Part shown: positions 27,566 to 37,200 of the stretch, in pieces | How the letters are laid out: each line of letters begins with the position of its first letter | Position numbering within the stretch: the stretch's first letter is position 1 | Assembly: GCF_900113045.1 (NCBI RefSeq) | Contig: NZ_FONY01000022.1 | Span: forward strand, 28,539 to 92,538 | Reading direction: 5' to 3' | DNA length: 64,000 bases | Source of the DNA: Thermoflexibacter ruber | GTDB lineage: Bacteria; Bacteroidota; Bacteroidia; Cytophagales; Thermoflexibacteraceae | Notes under the pieces: generated by a model | What the model was told of the DNA's origin: nothing | Database searches by the model: none | The model's input: only the letters and a program-made list of their open reading frames with translations | Program-made: the position numbers and the translations under genes

Positions 27566-28354
27566 TTAAACTATTGGTTCTGAGGACTTAGCAAAGCGAA
27601 TCCCCCTCTTTTGGGCTTCCTCATAAATAGGTGTACCTAAGTGTGCTAAACCTTTTACGTCAGACATACAATCTTCTAATACAATCATTTTACTTGCCAA
27701 ATGCGGTGCGTATTCCATTGCTTGACGCAAACTTGTCGCTACGCAATGCGATTTGGCTTCGCCTGCCAGATAGACATTTTCATAGCTTGACAAAGTATCT
27801 ATCAATTCTTGGTTTAGTTGAGTTTCAGGGGCATTGGGTAGCGGAATCTGTGCCATGAATATACCGAAGTGTTCTGTCAAGGGATTTGTGCCTTTGGTAA
27901 CTGCTTGGTACCACTTCCCGTCAAGCGTCCAAGTTCTTAGTGCTGCGAGTAAGGTATCGTCAAGCGAAGCCCCCTTTGAGCCTATAAGGCAGTGTTCTGG
28001 CCAGATGAAGTGAGGAAACTGCCCTTGTGCTTCCAAATCTGTCAAATATTGGACTGCCTCTTGTGGGTAAAATCTTGGAGTCCACTTTCCCGCCTTTACC
28101 TCAGCCAAAGTAATTTGGGTAAAAGGAGGGGGAAAGTTGCCTTCTGCATCTTGCCAAAAAGAAGGGTGTGAAATGTCATTAACAGGGTGGAAATCCAAAG
28201 TTACGCAAATGTGGTCTATTGCCTCTTTGTTGCGGACAATGAAGGCACTCAATCTTTGCATATCTTCTGCGGCACCATTTACGTAAAGCGAACCCGCAGG
28301 ATTGCAAAAATCATATTGAGCATCAATGATTAGTATGGCATTTTTCTTTCTCAT
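27566..28354 (-). CDS. Isochorismatase-family cysteine hydrolase (nicotinamidase-like)
   Basis: The 262-residue protein shows the cysteine-hydrolase triad Asp11 (IIDAQYDF), Lys154 (VTKGTN) and Cys204 (AKSHCVATSL). Asp54, His56 and His63 match the metal site of nicotinamidases. It is longer than PncA (about 210 residues) because of insertions around 60-110 and 160-185, so nicotinamide is only one possible substrate. It probably shares a transcript with the downstream SDR gene. Confidence 0.75.
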   Translation of the reverse strand: MRKKNAILIIDAQYDFCNPAGSLYVNGAAEDMQRLSAFIVRNKEAIDHICVTLDFHPVNDISHPSFWQDAEGNFPPPFTQITLAEVKAGKWTPRFYPQEAVQYLTDLEAQGQFPHFIWPEHCLIGSKGASLDDTLLAALRTWTLDGKWYQAVTKGTNPLTEHFGIFMAQIPLPNAPETQLNQELIDTLSSYENVYLAGEAKSHCVATSLRQAMEYAPHLASKMIVLEDCMSDVKGLAHLGTPIYEEAQKRGIRFAKSSEPIV

Positions 28355-28459
28355 TTCTTAGATTTGTTTAGATGTTTCAACTATTGTCAATTCTTTTTTT
28401 TGCTTATTAGAATTTTCAATAGTACGAACGTAAAAAATACACGAAGGTTAGTGTTTTTT

Positions 28460-30148
28460 TTACACTTTTGAAAAAAAATTTTCAATTTCTTGTAAACTCA
28501 TGGTATTCAAGATGTTTTCTTTGCTTGCACCTCCCTTTCTTGCTACCAAGACTCCATAGTACATATCTTTTAATCCTGCAATTTCATGTGCATCGGGATT
28601 GATACTTAACATCGCTCCTTTTTCGATTGTCTTGTGTACCCAGCGCCAGTCTAAGTCCAGTCGCCAAGGATTAGCATTGATTTCTATGACTACATGATTT
28701 GCTACACAAGCATCTATAATTTTTTCAAAATCAAGTGGATAACCTTCTCGCCGCAATAGTAAGCGACCTGTGGGGTGTCCCAAAATAGTAGTATATGGAT
28801 TTTCTATGGCTTTGATGAGACGAGCAGTTGCCTTTTCCTTATCCATTTTAAGCCCTGAGTGGACGGAAGCCACGATAAAGTCAAAGGTTTTTAAAATTTC
28901 TTCAGGATAGTCGAGCCGTCCATCAGGTAAAATATCTGATTCTATGCCTTTTAGGATTTTAAAAGGAGCTAATTGTTGGTTTAGTTTTTCTATCTCGGCG
29001 TGCTGTTGGATAACTCTTTCTTCTGTAAGTCCGTTGGCATAAAAAGCAGTTTGTGAGTGGTCGCAAATACCAAAATATGCTAAGCCCATGTCTATGCAAG
29101 CCTGAGCCATCTGCAACAAAGAGTTTTTGCCGTCGCTGTAAGTAGAATGATTGTGTAAACAGCCCTTTAAATCTTTCATTTCCAGTAGGGTAGGGGAGGA
29201 GGTGAGTTTAAACTCAAAGAAGCCTTCTCTCAGTTCAGGTTCGAGGTAAGGCAAGTGAACTGCTTGATAAATCTGTTCCTCTGACTCGAAGCGTTGATTT
29301 TTGAGTGTTTGTAAAAGATTTTTTCCATTAATTTTCTGGCTTAGATGTTTCTCAGCCGCAGAATTTACAAATACCTGATTAACAAAAGTTTGAAGGGTAG
29401 AAAATTTGACTTCTACCTTCAAAGAGGACAAACCTTCCTCGTTTTTCCAATATCCACGCCAAGCAAAAGGACTGCTTACTTTTTTATTGGGAATGAGTTG
29501 AGGGTGCTGGTTTAAAAATTGAAAAATGGTATCAAAATTTTTAGCAGAAACAACTAACTGAATCTCATCTATGATTTCCAAACGCCTACGAATCTGCCCT
29601 GTAAGATTGACTTTTTCTACTGCTTCTACGCTTTTCAAGGCATTCTCCAGCGCAAGCGCAATGGGTTCTGCATTGGCATAGAGCATCTTGTCTGCATTGG
29701 CAGTACGGAAAGAAATTTCTTTGATGATGGCTTCTTGTGTTTTTTCTCCAAAACCTTTGATTTGTGCGACTTTGCCTGCATTACACGCCTCCAAAAGTTC
29801 GTGTATGCTTTCTATCTTGAGTTCGTCCCATAGGGTTTTTACCTTTTTACCTCCTAAGCCCTTGATAGAGAGCATTTCCAATACTCCTTTGGGGGTTTTG
29901 TCCAATAGTTGTTGCAGTTCGCTAAAAGTTCCTTTTTGGACAAACTCCACAATTTTGCTTGCCATGCCTTCAGAAATGCCCGCATGAACGATGTCAGCCT
30001 TATTTTTTTCTGCTAAGTTAATTTCCAATTTTTCTATTTGATAAACGGCACTGTTGTAAGATTTTGCCTTGAAGGGGTTTTCTCCATGCAAGTCCATAAG
30101 GGAGGCGGTAAGTTTGAAAGCCTCTGCAATATCATCATTAGTAAGCAT
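28460..30148 (-). CDS. polX: PolX-like protein: HhH, degenerate polymerase X, PHP phosphoesterase
   Basis: The 562-residue protein follows the bacterial PolX plan: an N-terminal helix-hairpin-helix region (1-150, GLGGKK at 97-102 and GFGEKT at 132-137), a polymerase-X core (about 155-310) and a C-terminal PHP domain (about 328-560) beginning LHNHSTYSDG with His332 and His334. The PHP site looks intact. In the polymerase core the usual GS...DxD segment reads GQIRRR...EIQ (Glu195, Gln197), and the third acidic position reads KVEVKF (Glu246), so nucleotide transfer is doubtful. It may act as a 3'-5' exonuclease or AP-site phosphoesterase in base-excision repair. Confidence 0.85.
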   Translation of the reverse strand: MLTNDDIAEAFKLTASLMDLHGENPFKAKSYNSAVYQIEKLEINLAEKNKADIVHAGISEGMASKIVEFVQKGTFSELQQLLDKTPKGVLEMLSIKGLGGKKVKTLWDELKIESIHELLEACNAGKVAQIKGFGEKTQEAIIKEISFRTANADKMLYANAEPIALALENALKSVEAVEKVNLTGQIRRRLEIIDEIQLVVSAKNFDTIFQFLNQHPQLIPNKKVSSPFAWRGYWKNEEGLSSLKVEVKFSTLQTFVNQVFVNSAAEKHLSQKINGKNLLQTLKNQRFESEEQIYQAVHLPYLEPELREGFFEFKLTSSPTLLEMKDLKGCLHNHSTYSDGKNSLLQMAQACIDMGLAYFGICDHSQTAFYANGLTEERVIQQHAEIEKLNQQLAPFKILKGIESDILPDGRLDYPEEILKTFDFIVASVHSGLKMDKEKATARLIKAIENPYTTILGHPTGRLLLRREGYPLDFEKIIDACVANHVVIEINANPWRLDLDWRWVHKTIEKGAMLSINPDAHEIAGLKDMYYGVLVARKGGASKENILNTMSLQEIENFFSKV

Positions 30149-30214
30149 TACTTTGGGGAATTATAGGTAACTACAAATTATTTTAGCTAAGCATCGTCAA
30201 TTTTACGAACTTCG

Positions 30215-31261
30215 CTATGGATTTACAAACATCGCCTGAATTTTTTCTGAAGTATAGGTTTGGATTTTACCATTTTCCTCATAAATCAAAAATATTTCTA
30301 ATCCTTGCTTTTGGGCTAACCCAATAGCTTTTTCTTTTCCTAAGACCATCATAGCGGTAGCATAAGCATCAGCAGAGATAGCATCTTTGGCAAAAACAGT
30401 AGCACTGAGCAAAGAGTGTTGGACGGGGTAGCCTGTTTTAGGGTCTATGGTATGGGCGTATTTCTTGCCGTCTTTGACATAAAATTTTCGGTAATTGCCT
30501 GAGGTAACTAAGGCTTGGTTGTCTAACTGCACAATAGCTTGCATTCTTTTTCCCCCACTCTCTTCGTAGAGCGGGTTTTCTATGCCGATAGACCAAATTT
30601 TACCTTGCTCATTTTTGCCTTTACAAAGCACTTCGCCGCCGATTTCTACCATAAAATTGGCAATACCGTTTTCTTCTAAAAAATCTCCTATGACATCTAC
30701 TCCATACCCTTGGGCAATGGCATTAAAATCTAACTGCACATGCTTTTTTAATTTTTTTACCCTTTTTTCATTAAACTCAATATTGTGAAAACCAATAAGT
30801 TGTAATAGAGAATCTATTTTGGGTTGTTCTATTTGGTCTTTGCGGTTAGGTCCGAACCCCCATGCCTTGACCAAGGGCATAACAGTAGGGTCAAAAGCCC
30901 CATTACTGGCATGGTAAACTTCTTCGCTTTTTTTGAGTACAGGGTAAAAAAACGGATATTTGTATTGGATAGAATCTGTCTTATTATTGAATGTAGAAAT
31001 TTCAGAATCAGGGATATAAGTAGAAAGACATTGATTAAAGGCGATTAAGATAGAATCTATTTCTTTTTTAAAGTTGCGTGCTTGAGCATCTAAGTATTTG
31101 ATGGTGTAGGTTGTTCCCATAGTTTCTCCATTGACGATGACTAATTTTTCATTAGTTTGATTATCAGGCACTTGATTTTGATTTCTTAGTACCCAGACTA
31201 ACATAATGACGATGAGTAATATGGCACTGTAAATAATATTTTTTTTATCGTATCTGAACAT
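30215..31261 (-). CDS. apbE: FAD:protein FMN transferase
   Basis: The 348-residue membrane-anchored protein has one N-terminal helix (about 10-25) and an ApbE domain with MGTTYTIKY, the DPTVMPLVKAWGFG segment, an LDFNAIAQGYGVD site and a C-terminal DAISADAYATAMMVLG motif that binds the catalytic metal. ApbE attaches FMN to threonine residues of periplasm-facing flavoproteins such as NqrB/C and RnfG. No Nqr or Rnf genes are nearby. The start is followed upstream by the divergent rhodanese gene. Confidence 0.88.
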   Translation of the reverse strand: MFRYDKKNIIYSAILLIVIMLVWVLRNQNQVPDNQTNEKLVIVNGETMGTTYTIKYLDAQARNFKKEIDSILIAFNQCLSTYIPDSEISTFNNKTDSIQYKYPFFYPVLKKSEEVYHASNGAFDPTVMPLVKAWGFGPNRKDQIEQPKIDSLLQLIGFHNIEFNEKRVKKLKKHVQLDFNAIAQGYGVDVIGDFLEENGIANFMVEIGGEVLCKGKNEQGKIWSIGIENPLYEESGGKRMQAIVQLDNQALVTSGNYRKFYVKDGKKYAHTIDPKTGYPVQHSLLSATVFAKDAISADAYATAMMVLGKEKAIGLAQKQGLEIFLIYEENGKIQTYTSEKIQAMFVNP

Positions 31262-31321
31262 AAATTTGAGTGTTTTGATTTAGATTTTTGTATTACAAAG
31301 GTAGTAAAAATAGCTATTCTA

Positions 31322-31352
31322 TTTGCTTTCCTATTGCAGAATGATATATTTG
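31322..31352 (+). promoter_or_regulatory. Bacteroidota-type promoter of the rhodanese gene
   Basis: TTTG at 31322-31325, a 19-base spacer and TATATTTG at 31345-31352 match the TTG-N19-TAnnTTTG consensus. The start codon is 27 bases downstream. Confidence 0.55.
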
Positions 31353-31378
31353 CACTAAAAATTAATAATTAATTAAGC

Positions 31379-31693
31379 ATGGCGAAAAGACTTAACCCAA
31401 TAGAATTTAAAGAGATGTTGGCACAAGACCAAGGGATATTAATAGATGTAAGAACTGCTTTGGAGGTAGAGGCAGGTTATATAGAGGGAGCAGTAAATTA
31501 TGACCTGAACAACGGTGATTTTGTAAATGCAATGGAACATTTAGATAAATCAAAAACCTATTATCTCTACTGCCGCTCTGGTGCGCGTAGTGGGAAAGCG
31601 GCAGAGTTGTTAGAGCAAGCAGGTTTCCCCAAAGTTTTTAATGTAGGAGGCTTTGAGGAATTAGCCAATGCTGGTTTTGAAGTGGCTTATTAG
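31379..31693 (+). CDS. Single-domain rhodanese
   Basis: The 104-residue protein is one rhodanese domain with the N-terminal LIDVRTALEVEAGYIEGAVN signature and active-site Cys65 in CRSGARSGKA. It would carry sulfur as a persulfide, for example in thiosulfate detoxification or sulfur transfer, in the cytoplasm. It has its own promoter, and its 3' end overlaps the convergent pyrE by four bases. Confidence 0.87.
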   Translation: MAKRLNPIEFKEMLAQDQGILIDVRTALEVEAGYIEGAVNYDLNNGDFVNAMEHLDKSKTYYLYCRSGARSGKAAELLEQAGFPKVFNVGGFEELANAGFEVAY

Positions 31694-32334
31694 AATGTAT
31701 TTTCTTTTCCCCAACTGTCTGGGCTAATACGCCACTCTTGGAGCGAAGCCATGTCTTCCTCTGAGATATAGTCTTTGTCCACTGCCTCCACCAGCAAGGC
31801 AGAGTAGTTGCTTAGCGTATAAAAAGGAACTTGCTCTTGCTCAAAGGCTTGTTTTGCCAATTCAAATCCATAATTAAAAATAGCTACTAAACCAATCACA
31901 TCTGCTTGGGCTTCTCTAAGTGTTTTCACTACTTTCAAACTGCTCCCTCCCGTAGAAATCAAGTCTTCTATTACCACCACTTTTTGGTTTTCCAATACTT
32001 TCCCCTCTATGAGATTTTCCATGCCATGTCCTTTGGGAGAAGAACGAACATACAGAAAAGGTAAATTCAGCATATCAGCCACCAAGGCACCCTGTGGGAT
32101 TCCTGCGGTAGCTACTCCCGCAATGGCTTCCGTTTCGGGAAATTGTTTTTTTATCAGATTGGTCAATTCTTCTTTGATAAAAGTCCGTACCGCAGGAAAA
32201 GAAAGCGTAAGGCGATTGTCGCAGTAAATAGGTGATAACCAACCAGATGACCAAGTAAATGGCTCATGAGGACTTAGCTTGACTGCTCCTACTTCTAACA
32301 GCAAATTGGCAACTTGTTTGGCTACTGGATTCAT
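31690..32334 (-). CDS. pyrE: Orotate phosphoribosyltransferase
   Basis: The 214-residue enzyme makes orotidine 5'-phosphate from orotate and PRPP in pyrimidine synthesis. The PRPP-binding motif reads VVVIEDLISTGGSS, and the SSGWLSPIYCDNR segment near the N-terminus is the orotate site. Length is standard. No other pyr genes are adjacent. Confidence 0.92.
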   Translation of the reverse strand: MNPVAKQVANLLLEVGAVKLSPHEPFTWSSGWLSPIYCDNRLTLSFPAVRTFIKEELTNLIKKQFPETEAIAGVATAGIPQGALVADMLNLPFLYVRSSPKGHGMENLIEGKVLENQKVVVIEDLISTGGSSLKVVKTLREAQADVIGLVAIFNYGFELAKQAFEQEQVPFYTLSNYSALLVEAVDKDYISEEDMASLQEWRISPDSWGKENTF

Positions 32335-32446
32335 TATATTTCAATAGTAATTGCTTATTTGAATAGAATTTTTAATTTCGTATTTTATTTTAACTTACAA
32401 AGAAATAAAATTGATTGCAAATTAGCATAGTGTTAAGCGTACAATT

Positions 32447-33547
32447 ATGAAAAAAACATTGGTAAGCATTATTTTTTTTCTGCTGGGCATTGCCATATTT
32501 GCTGCCTGCCAAACACCCCAAAACCAAGAAAATCAGCAAGGAGTAGAGGTCAAAGAGGAAAAAAAATTTAAAGTACAATTTGTGCATGATACCACTGCCA
32601 AAAGCATCAGTGTAAGCATAGACGGGAAGCCTTTTACAAATTATTTGTACACGGATACTTTGCTGAAGACGGTACTTTTCCCGCTTCGTACTCCCTTAGG
32701 GACAGTTATTACCAGAGGATATCCTATTTCTCCCCGACCTTTTGAGTACACTGACCATCCTCATCATGTTGGGCATTGGTTTAGCTATGGCAGTGTGAAT
32801 GAAATAGACTTTTGGAACAATTCCTTTGCGATTCCACAAGAGGAAAAAATGAAATACGGCATCATCAAGCACAAGAAAATTACTAAATTGGTCAATAGCG
32901 ACACTCGAGGCGAATTAGAAGTAGAGCTGGACTGGGTTACGTATGATTCTGTAACGCTTTTAGTAGAAAATAGTCTTTTCTCTTTTGGTGTACTTGATAG
33001 CAACACTTGGTATTTTGACAGAACTGTAAGGCTTCATGCGCCTAATGGTGATGTACGTCTTTTTGATAGTAAGGAGGGCATGTTTGCTTTGCGTTTAGCT
33101 CATGAGTTGGAGCACCCTACGCAGCGTCCTGAGTTTGCCTTGGACAAAGATGGGAAACCAACCTCTAAACCTGTCATTTTCAATGCAAACGTTACAGGAA
33201 AGTATAGGAATAGCAATGGCATAGAAGGCGAAGCGGCTTGGGGGAAAAGAGCCAACTGGCTAAAACTTACAGGAAAAATTGGGCAGGAAAATATCACAAT
33301 TGCTATACTCAATAACAAGCAAAATATAGCAGGGGTTCCTTTTTGGCACGCCAGAGGCTATGGCTTGTTTGCAGTCAATAACTTAGGGCATCGCATTTTT
33401 ACCGAAGGCAAAGAAAATTATGGCTACATTCTTACCAAAGATGGGACTGTAACGTTCAGGTACAGAATGCTTATTAATTCTAATACAGGACTTTCTGATG
33501 AAATGTTAAATCAACAATTTGAAAGTTTTAGCAACTCAGTAAACTAA
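32447..33547 (+). CDS. DUF6807/PmoA-family lipoprotein
   Basis: The 366-residue product begins with a lipoprotein signal (lipobox AAC, Cys21). The mature part matches the DUF6807 (methane-oxygenase PmoA-like) family, with RPFEYTDHPHHVGHWFSYG near residues 98-116 carrying several His, and FWHARGYGLFAVNNLG near 300. The family is common in Bacteroidota carbohydrate loci, and a sugar-binding or hydrolase role has been proposed; it is not a methane oxygenase subunit. The epimerase gene follows after 7 bases and is likely co-transcribed. Confidence 0.75.
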   Translation: MKKTLVSIIFFLLGIAIFAACQTPQNQENQQGVEVKEEKKFKVQFVHDTTAKSISVSIDGKPFTNYLYTDTLLKTVLFPLRTPLGTVITRGYPISPRPFEYTDHPHHVGHWFSYGSVNEIDFWNNSFAIPQEEKMKYGIIKHKKITKLVNSDTRGELEVELDWVTYDSVTLLVENSLFSFGVLDSNTWYFDRTVRLHAPNGDVRLFDSKEGMFALRLAHELEHPTQRPEFALDKDGKPTSKPVIFNANVTGKYRNSNGIEGEAAWGKRANWLKLTGKIGQENITIAILNNKQNIAGVPFWHARGYGLFAVNNLGHRIFTEGKENYGYILTKDGTVTFRYRMLINSNTGLSDEMLNQQFESFSNSVN

Positions 33548-33554
33548 CTATTCA

Positions 33555-34490
33555 ATGACAAAAATATTAATCACAGGGGGCGCAGGTTTTATAGGAAGTT
33601 CTTTGGCAGACAAACTCATTCAAAACCCTGATAACTATGTAGTTTTAGTAGATAACTTGCTAACAGGAGATTTGAGAAAACTACCTGATGCTACGTATAA
33701 AAATTGGAGATTTATCAAATGTGATGTGAATAACTACAATGACATCGCCCCTGTGATGACTTCTTTTTCGTTTGACTACGTGTTTCACTATGCGGCAGTA
33801 GTTGGGGTAAAACGTACTTTGGAAAACCCTGTCATGGTTTTGAAAGATATAGACGGATTTAAAAATATATTGGATTTATGCAAGAATACAGGAGTAAAAC
33901 GCATCTTTTTCTCGTCTTCCTCAGAAGTATATGGCGAGCCGGTAGAACTCCCTCAAAATGAGCATACTACTCCACTCAATTCTCGTTTACCGTATGCAGT
34001 AGTGAAAAATGTGGGTGAGAGTTTTTGCCGTTCTTACCAAGCAGAGTACGGCTTGGACTTTACCATTTTGCGTTTTTTTAATACCTATGGTGAAAAGCAA
34101 AGTACTGATTTTGTGATGTCTAAGTTTATCAAAGCGGCACTCAACCATCAGGATATTACCGTCTATGGGGATGGCTTGCAAACCCGTACTTTTTGCTACA
34201 TAGAGGATAATATAGAGGCAACTTTGTATGCTCTTGAAAATGAGCTTTTTATTAATGATGTGGTCAATATTGGGAATGACCAACTTACTACTATTTTGGA
34301 CTTGGCAAAAGCTATCATCAAACTTACTAACTCGAGGTCGCAAATAATACACCTCCCCCCTTTGCCTGAGGGAGATATGACCCGCCGACAGCCTGACATT
34401 CAGAAAATGAAGCAGTTACTGCATAGAGAGCTACTCCCTTTAGAAGAAGGCATTAGGAAAATTTTGAATAGCAGATTGTATTTTTTATAG
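33555..34490 (+). CDS. NAD-dependent nucleotide-sugar epimerase/dehydratase
   Basis: The 311-residue extended SDR starts ILITGGAGFIGSSLADKL (Gly-rich NAD loop), has a catalytic Ser in FSSSSEVYG and YAVVK as the Tyr-Lys pair. The profile resembles UDP-glucuronate decarboxylases and dTDP-glucose dehydratases; the exact sugar cannot be decided. Coupled to the DUF6807 lipoprotein gene, it may serve a surface polysaccharide. Confidence 0.85.
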   Translation: MTKILITGGAGFIGSSLADKLIQNPDNYVVLVDNLLTGDLRKLPDATYKNWRFIKCDVNNYNDIAPVMTSFSFDYVFHYAAVVGVKRTLENPVMVLKDIDGFKNILDLCKNTGVKRIFFSSSSEVYGEPVELPQNEHTTPLNSRLPYAVVKNVGESFCRSYQAEYGLDFTILRFFNTYGEKQSTDFVMSKFIKAALNHQDITVYGDGLQTRTFCYIEDNIEATLYALENELFINDVVNIGNDQLTTILDLAKAIIKLTNSRSQIIHLPPLPEGDMTRRQPDIQKMKQLLHRELLPLEEGIRKILNSRLYFL

Positions 34491-34529
34491 AAAATGGGAA
34501 GTTGGAAAAACTAATTATATAAAAATTTC

Positions 34530-34560
34530 TTGTATATTAAATCTGAATTATCTAATTTTG
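34530..34560 (+). promoter_or_regulatory. Bacteroidota-type promoter of the coiled-coil/zapA/rny operon
   Basis: TTG at 34530-34532, a 20-base spacer and TAATTTTG at 34553-34560 match the phylum consensus. The first start codon is 64 bases downstream. Confidence 0.55.
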
Positions 34561-34624
34561 GAGATTAGGTAAAGAGGCTGATTTGCTGTGAGCAATCAAA
34601 ACCGTATTTAAAAGTAAACACGAA

Positions 34625-34927
34625 ATGCAAGAACAGGACTTGTTAAGCCGTATGGAAATGTTGGAAAAAAAAGTTCAACTACTCTTGCGGGACTACAATC
34701 ACGTAAAAGAAGCATTTGCCAAAGTTAAAGAGGAGAATAAGCAATTGAAAGGCGTGATTGAAGCACAGAACAAGCAGTTAAGTGATTTTAACTATCGCAA
34801 TAAAATTGATAAAATCGTAGAAAGCTTAGAAGTCAATGGGCATAGTTCAGAAGAGTTGAAACGAGCTATCGATGAGTATATTCAAAAAATAGATGAGTGT
34901 ATTACACAACTTAGTAATAGCTTGTAA
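34625..34927 (+). CDS. Small coiled-coil protein upstream of zapA
   Basis: The 100-residue protein is helical throughout, with a heptad-rich region at about 5-55 (LLSRMEMLEKKVQLLLRDYN, FAKVKEENKQLKGVIEAQNK). It has no signal peptide or membrane segment. Its place directly before zapA suggests a cell-division role, perhaps a ZapB-like partner, but the sequence does not prove it. A consensus promoter precedes it. Confidence 0.65.
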   Translation: MQEQDLLSRMEMLEKKVQLLLRDYNHVKEAFAKVKEENKQLKGVIEAQNKQLSDFNYRNKIDKIVESLEVNGHSSEELKRAIDEYIQKIDECITQLSNSL

Positions 34928-35072
34928 ATTGCTGATATAGAGAGTGATGCGGTGGTTAAAAAAACTTAAAGTAAATACTGTTTACAGTAGCATGGTGGCG
35001 ATAAGAAGCAATTGAGTTTTTCTAAGTAATTTTATTCCCCATTTCTTAAACTATAAAATAGAGAAGTCGTTT

Positions 35073-35345
35073 ATGGGTCTTCTTTCTGTGAAAATAAATA
35101 TTGCAGACCGAGAATATACACTCAGAGTAGAGGAAGAAGATGCACCTTTGGTTCGTCAGGCAAGTGAAATATTGAATCAATCCATTCGCACTAAAAAAGA
35201 ATTGATGCGAATTCCTGACCGCCAAGACCTACTTTCTATGGTAGCATTTGATTGTATTTACGAAAAGCTGACAGGAGAAAAATTACTTTCTGAAGTTGCT
35301 CAAAGAATTGCTGTAATAGATGATTTAGTTGGTAATGCGCTGTAA
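35073..35345 (+). CDS. zapA: Cell division protein ZapA
   Basis: The 90-residue protein shows the ZapA pattern: a short N-terminal beta hairpin (LSVKINIADREYTLRVEEED) followed by helices with the A.EILNQSIR segment and DLLSMVAFD. ZapA bundles FtsZ filaments at the division site. It lies between the coiled-coil protein and RNase Y genes, an arrangement I know from other Bacteroidota. No 6S RNA is seen in the 136-bp gap after it. Confidence 0.85.
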   Translation: MGLLSVKINIADREYTLRVEEEDAPLVRQASEILNQSIRTKKELMRIPDRQDLLSMVAFDCIYEKLTGEKLLSEVAQRIAVIDDLVGNAL

Positions 35346-35481
35346 AACAGTTTGGTGTTTGTATTATTTATTTTCTTCTTGTTTTTATTCATAGCTTGCT
35401 AAGTCCTTTTTTTGTATTGTGCTTTGCTTTCACACAGCAAAACCTTCCCTTTTACCCTATCAACATATATAATCTTAATCA

Positions 35482-37086
35482 ATGGATATTGTAGTAATAC
35501 TGTCAGTAGCCATTATATCACTTCTGGTGGGAGTAGGTATAGGCAGATTCCTTTTGAAGCAAATATTCAAACAAAAGGAAAAAGAAGCACAAGAACGTGC
35601 CGCACTTATTATCAAAGAAGCGGAGATTCAAGGGGAGAATATTCGCAAAGACAAGGCAATAGAAGCCAAAGAACACTTCTTAAAATTAAAATCTGAGTTT
35701 GAGTCAGAAGCAAGTCGTAAGAAGAACTTGCTGATTAGCAATGAGAATAAGCTCAAACAGCATGAAGTCAAGTTAAAAGAAAACGAAAACAAACTCAAAC
35801 AAAAGGAGGCTTCTTTGCTAAAAATCCAAGAACAACTCAAAGCTAAACACGTAGAAATTGAAAAACTGAGAAGTACAGTAGCTACTCAACTGGATTTGGC
35901 AAACAAGAAATTGGAAGAAGCAGAGCAAATGCGTGCTTCTCAGGTAAGTCAGTTGGAACAGATAGCAAATCTGAAGGCTGAGGAAGCCCGCGAACAACTC
36001 ATTGAAGCCCTCAAATCAGAGGCACAGTCCAAAGCAAATGCACAGATAAAACAAATATTAGAAGAAGCTAAGTTAACAGCTACTAAGGAAGCTAAGCGAA
36101 TCGTTATCAATACGATACAACGCACAGCTACAGAACATGCCATTGAGAACTGCGTTTCTGTTTTTAACTTGGAAAGTGATGACATCAAAGGAAAAATCAT
36201 AGGTCGCGAAGGTCGCAATATCAGGGCATTAGAAGCGGCAACAGGAGTGGAAATTATCGTAGATGATACCCCAGAAGCCATTATCATCTCTGGCTTTGAC
36301 CCTGTGCGTAGGGAAGTAGCGCGTTTGGCTTTGCATAGATTGGTAGTCGATGGGAGAATACACCCTGCTCGTATAGAGGAGATTGTAGCTAAGACTATGA
36401 AAAATATAGAAGACGAGATTGTAGAAATAGGGGAGCGTACTGCTATGGAATTGGCTATTCATAATCTGCACCCTGAACTTATCAAGTTAGTAGGACGTAT
36501 GCGTTTCCGCTCCAGCTATGGTCAAAATCTTTTGCAGCACTCTAAGGAAGTGGCTAAGTTATGCTCTATTATGGCAGCTGAGTTAGGAATTAATGTGAAA
36601 TTAGCCAAACGCGCAGGTTTACTCCATGACATTGGTAAGGTTTGGCATGAAGAACACGAACTTCCACATGCCTTGTTGGGGATGGAACTTGCTCAAAAAT
36701 ACAAAGAACATCCAGAGGTTTGTAACGCGATTGGGGCGCACCATGACGAGATAGAAATGACTTCTCTGATTTCTCCTATCGTACAGGCTTGCGATGCCAT
36801 TTCAGGCTCGCGTCCAGGAGCCAGAAGGGAGATGATGGAGTCTTACATGAAACGCTTGAAAGATATGGAAGGTTTGGCTCTTTCGTTCAAAGGGGTCAAT
36901 AAGTGCTATGCTATGCAAGCAGGGAGAGAGTTGCGCGTAATAGTAGATGCTGAGAATGTGTCAGATAAGCGGGCAGGACAGCTTTCCTTTGAGATAGCCC
37001 AAAAAATAGAAAAAGATATGCAGTATCCCGGTCAGATAAAGGTTACTGTCATCAGAGAAATGAGAGCGGTAAATTTTGCTAAGTAA
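35482..37086 (+). CDS. rny: Ribonuclease Y
   Basis: The 534-residue endoribonuclease starts with a membrane helix (about 3-22), then a long coiled coil (about 28-210), a KH RNA-binding domain (about 222-285, with [18 protein letters not shown] [17 protein letters not shown]) and an HD domain with LLHDIGK (His382, Asp383). It begins decay of many mRNAs at the inner membrane. Length is close to the usual 520. It is the last gene of the operon and ends in a strong terminator. Confidence 0.95.
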   Translation: MDIVVILSVAIISLLVGVGIGRFLLKQIFKQKEKEAQERAALIIKEAEIQGENIRKDKAIEAKEHFLKLKSEFESEASRKKNLLISNENKLKQHEVKLKENENKLKQKEASLLKIQEQLKAKHVEIEKLRSTVATQLDLANKKLEEAEQMRASQVSQLEQIANLKAEEAREQLIEALKSEAQSKANAQIKQILEEAKLTATKEAKRIVINTIQRTATEHAIENCVSVFNLESDDIKGKIIGREGRNIRALEAATGVEIIVDDTPEAIIISGFDPVRREVARLALHRLVVDGRIHPARIEEIVAKTMKNIEDEIVEIGERTAMELAIHNLHPELIKLVGRMRFRSSYGQNLLQHSKEVAKLCSIMAAELGINVKLAKRAGLLHDIGKVWHEEHELPHALLGMELAQKYKEHPEVCNAIGAHHDEIEMTSLISPIVQACDAISGSRPGARREMMESYMKRLKDMEGLALSFKGVNKCYAMQAGRELRVIVDAENVSDKRAGQLSFEIAQKIEKDMQYPGQIKVTVIREMRAVNFAK

Positions 37087-37092
37087 AAATGT

Positions 37093-37137
37093 AAGGAAAC
37101 CTTGTCGGATTTTAAAAATCTGGTAAGGTTTCCTTTT
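37093..37137 (+). terminator. Rho-independent terminator after rny
   Basis: AAGGAAACCTT (37093-37103) pairs perfectly with AAGGTTTCCTT (37125-37135), with an inner GATTTT/AAAATC helix and a short T-run. It starts 6 bases after the rny stop. Confidence 0.85.
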
Positions 37138-37200
37138 AATAATCAATTAATTATTATTTTTTGTTTTTACAAAATACAAACTTTGGGATACCTTCATTTC

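Noticed and set aside
35346..35481. Possible 6S RNA between zapA and rny
   Set aside because: In E. coli the 6S RNA gene follows zapA, but this gap of 136 bp is too short for a 6S RNA of about 180-200 bases and shows no long hairpin.
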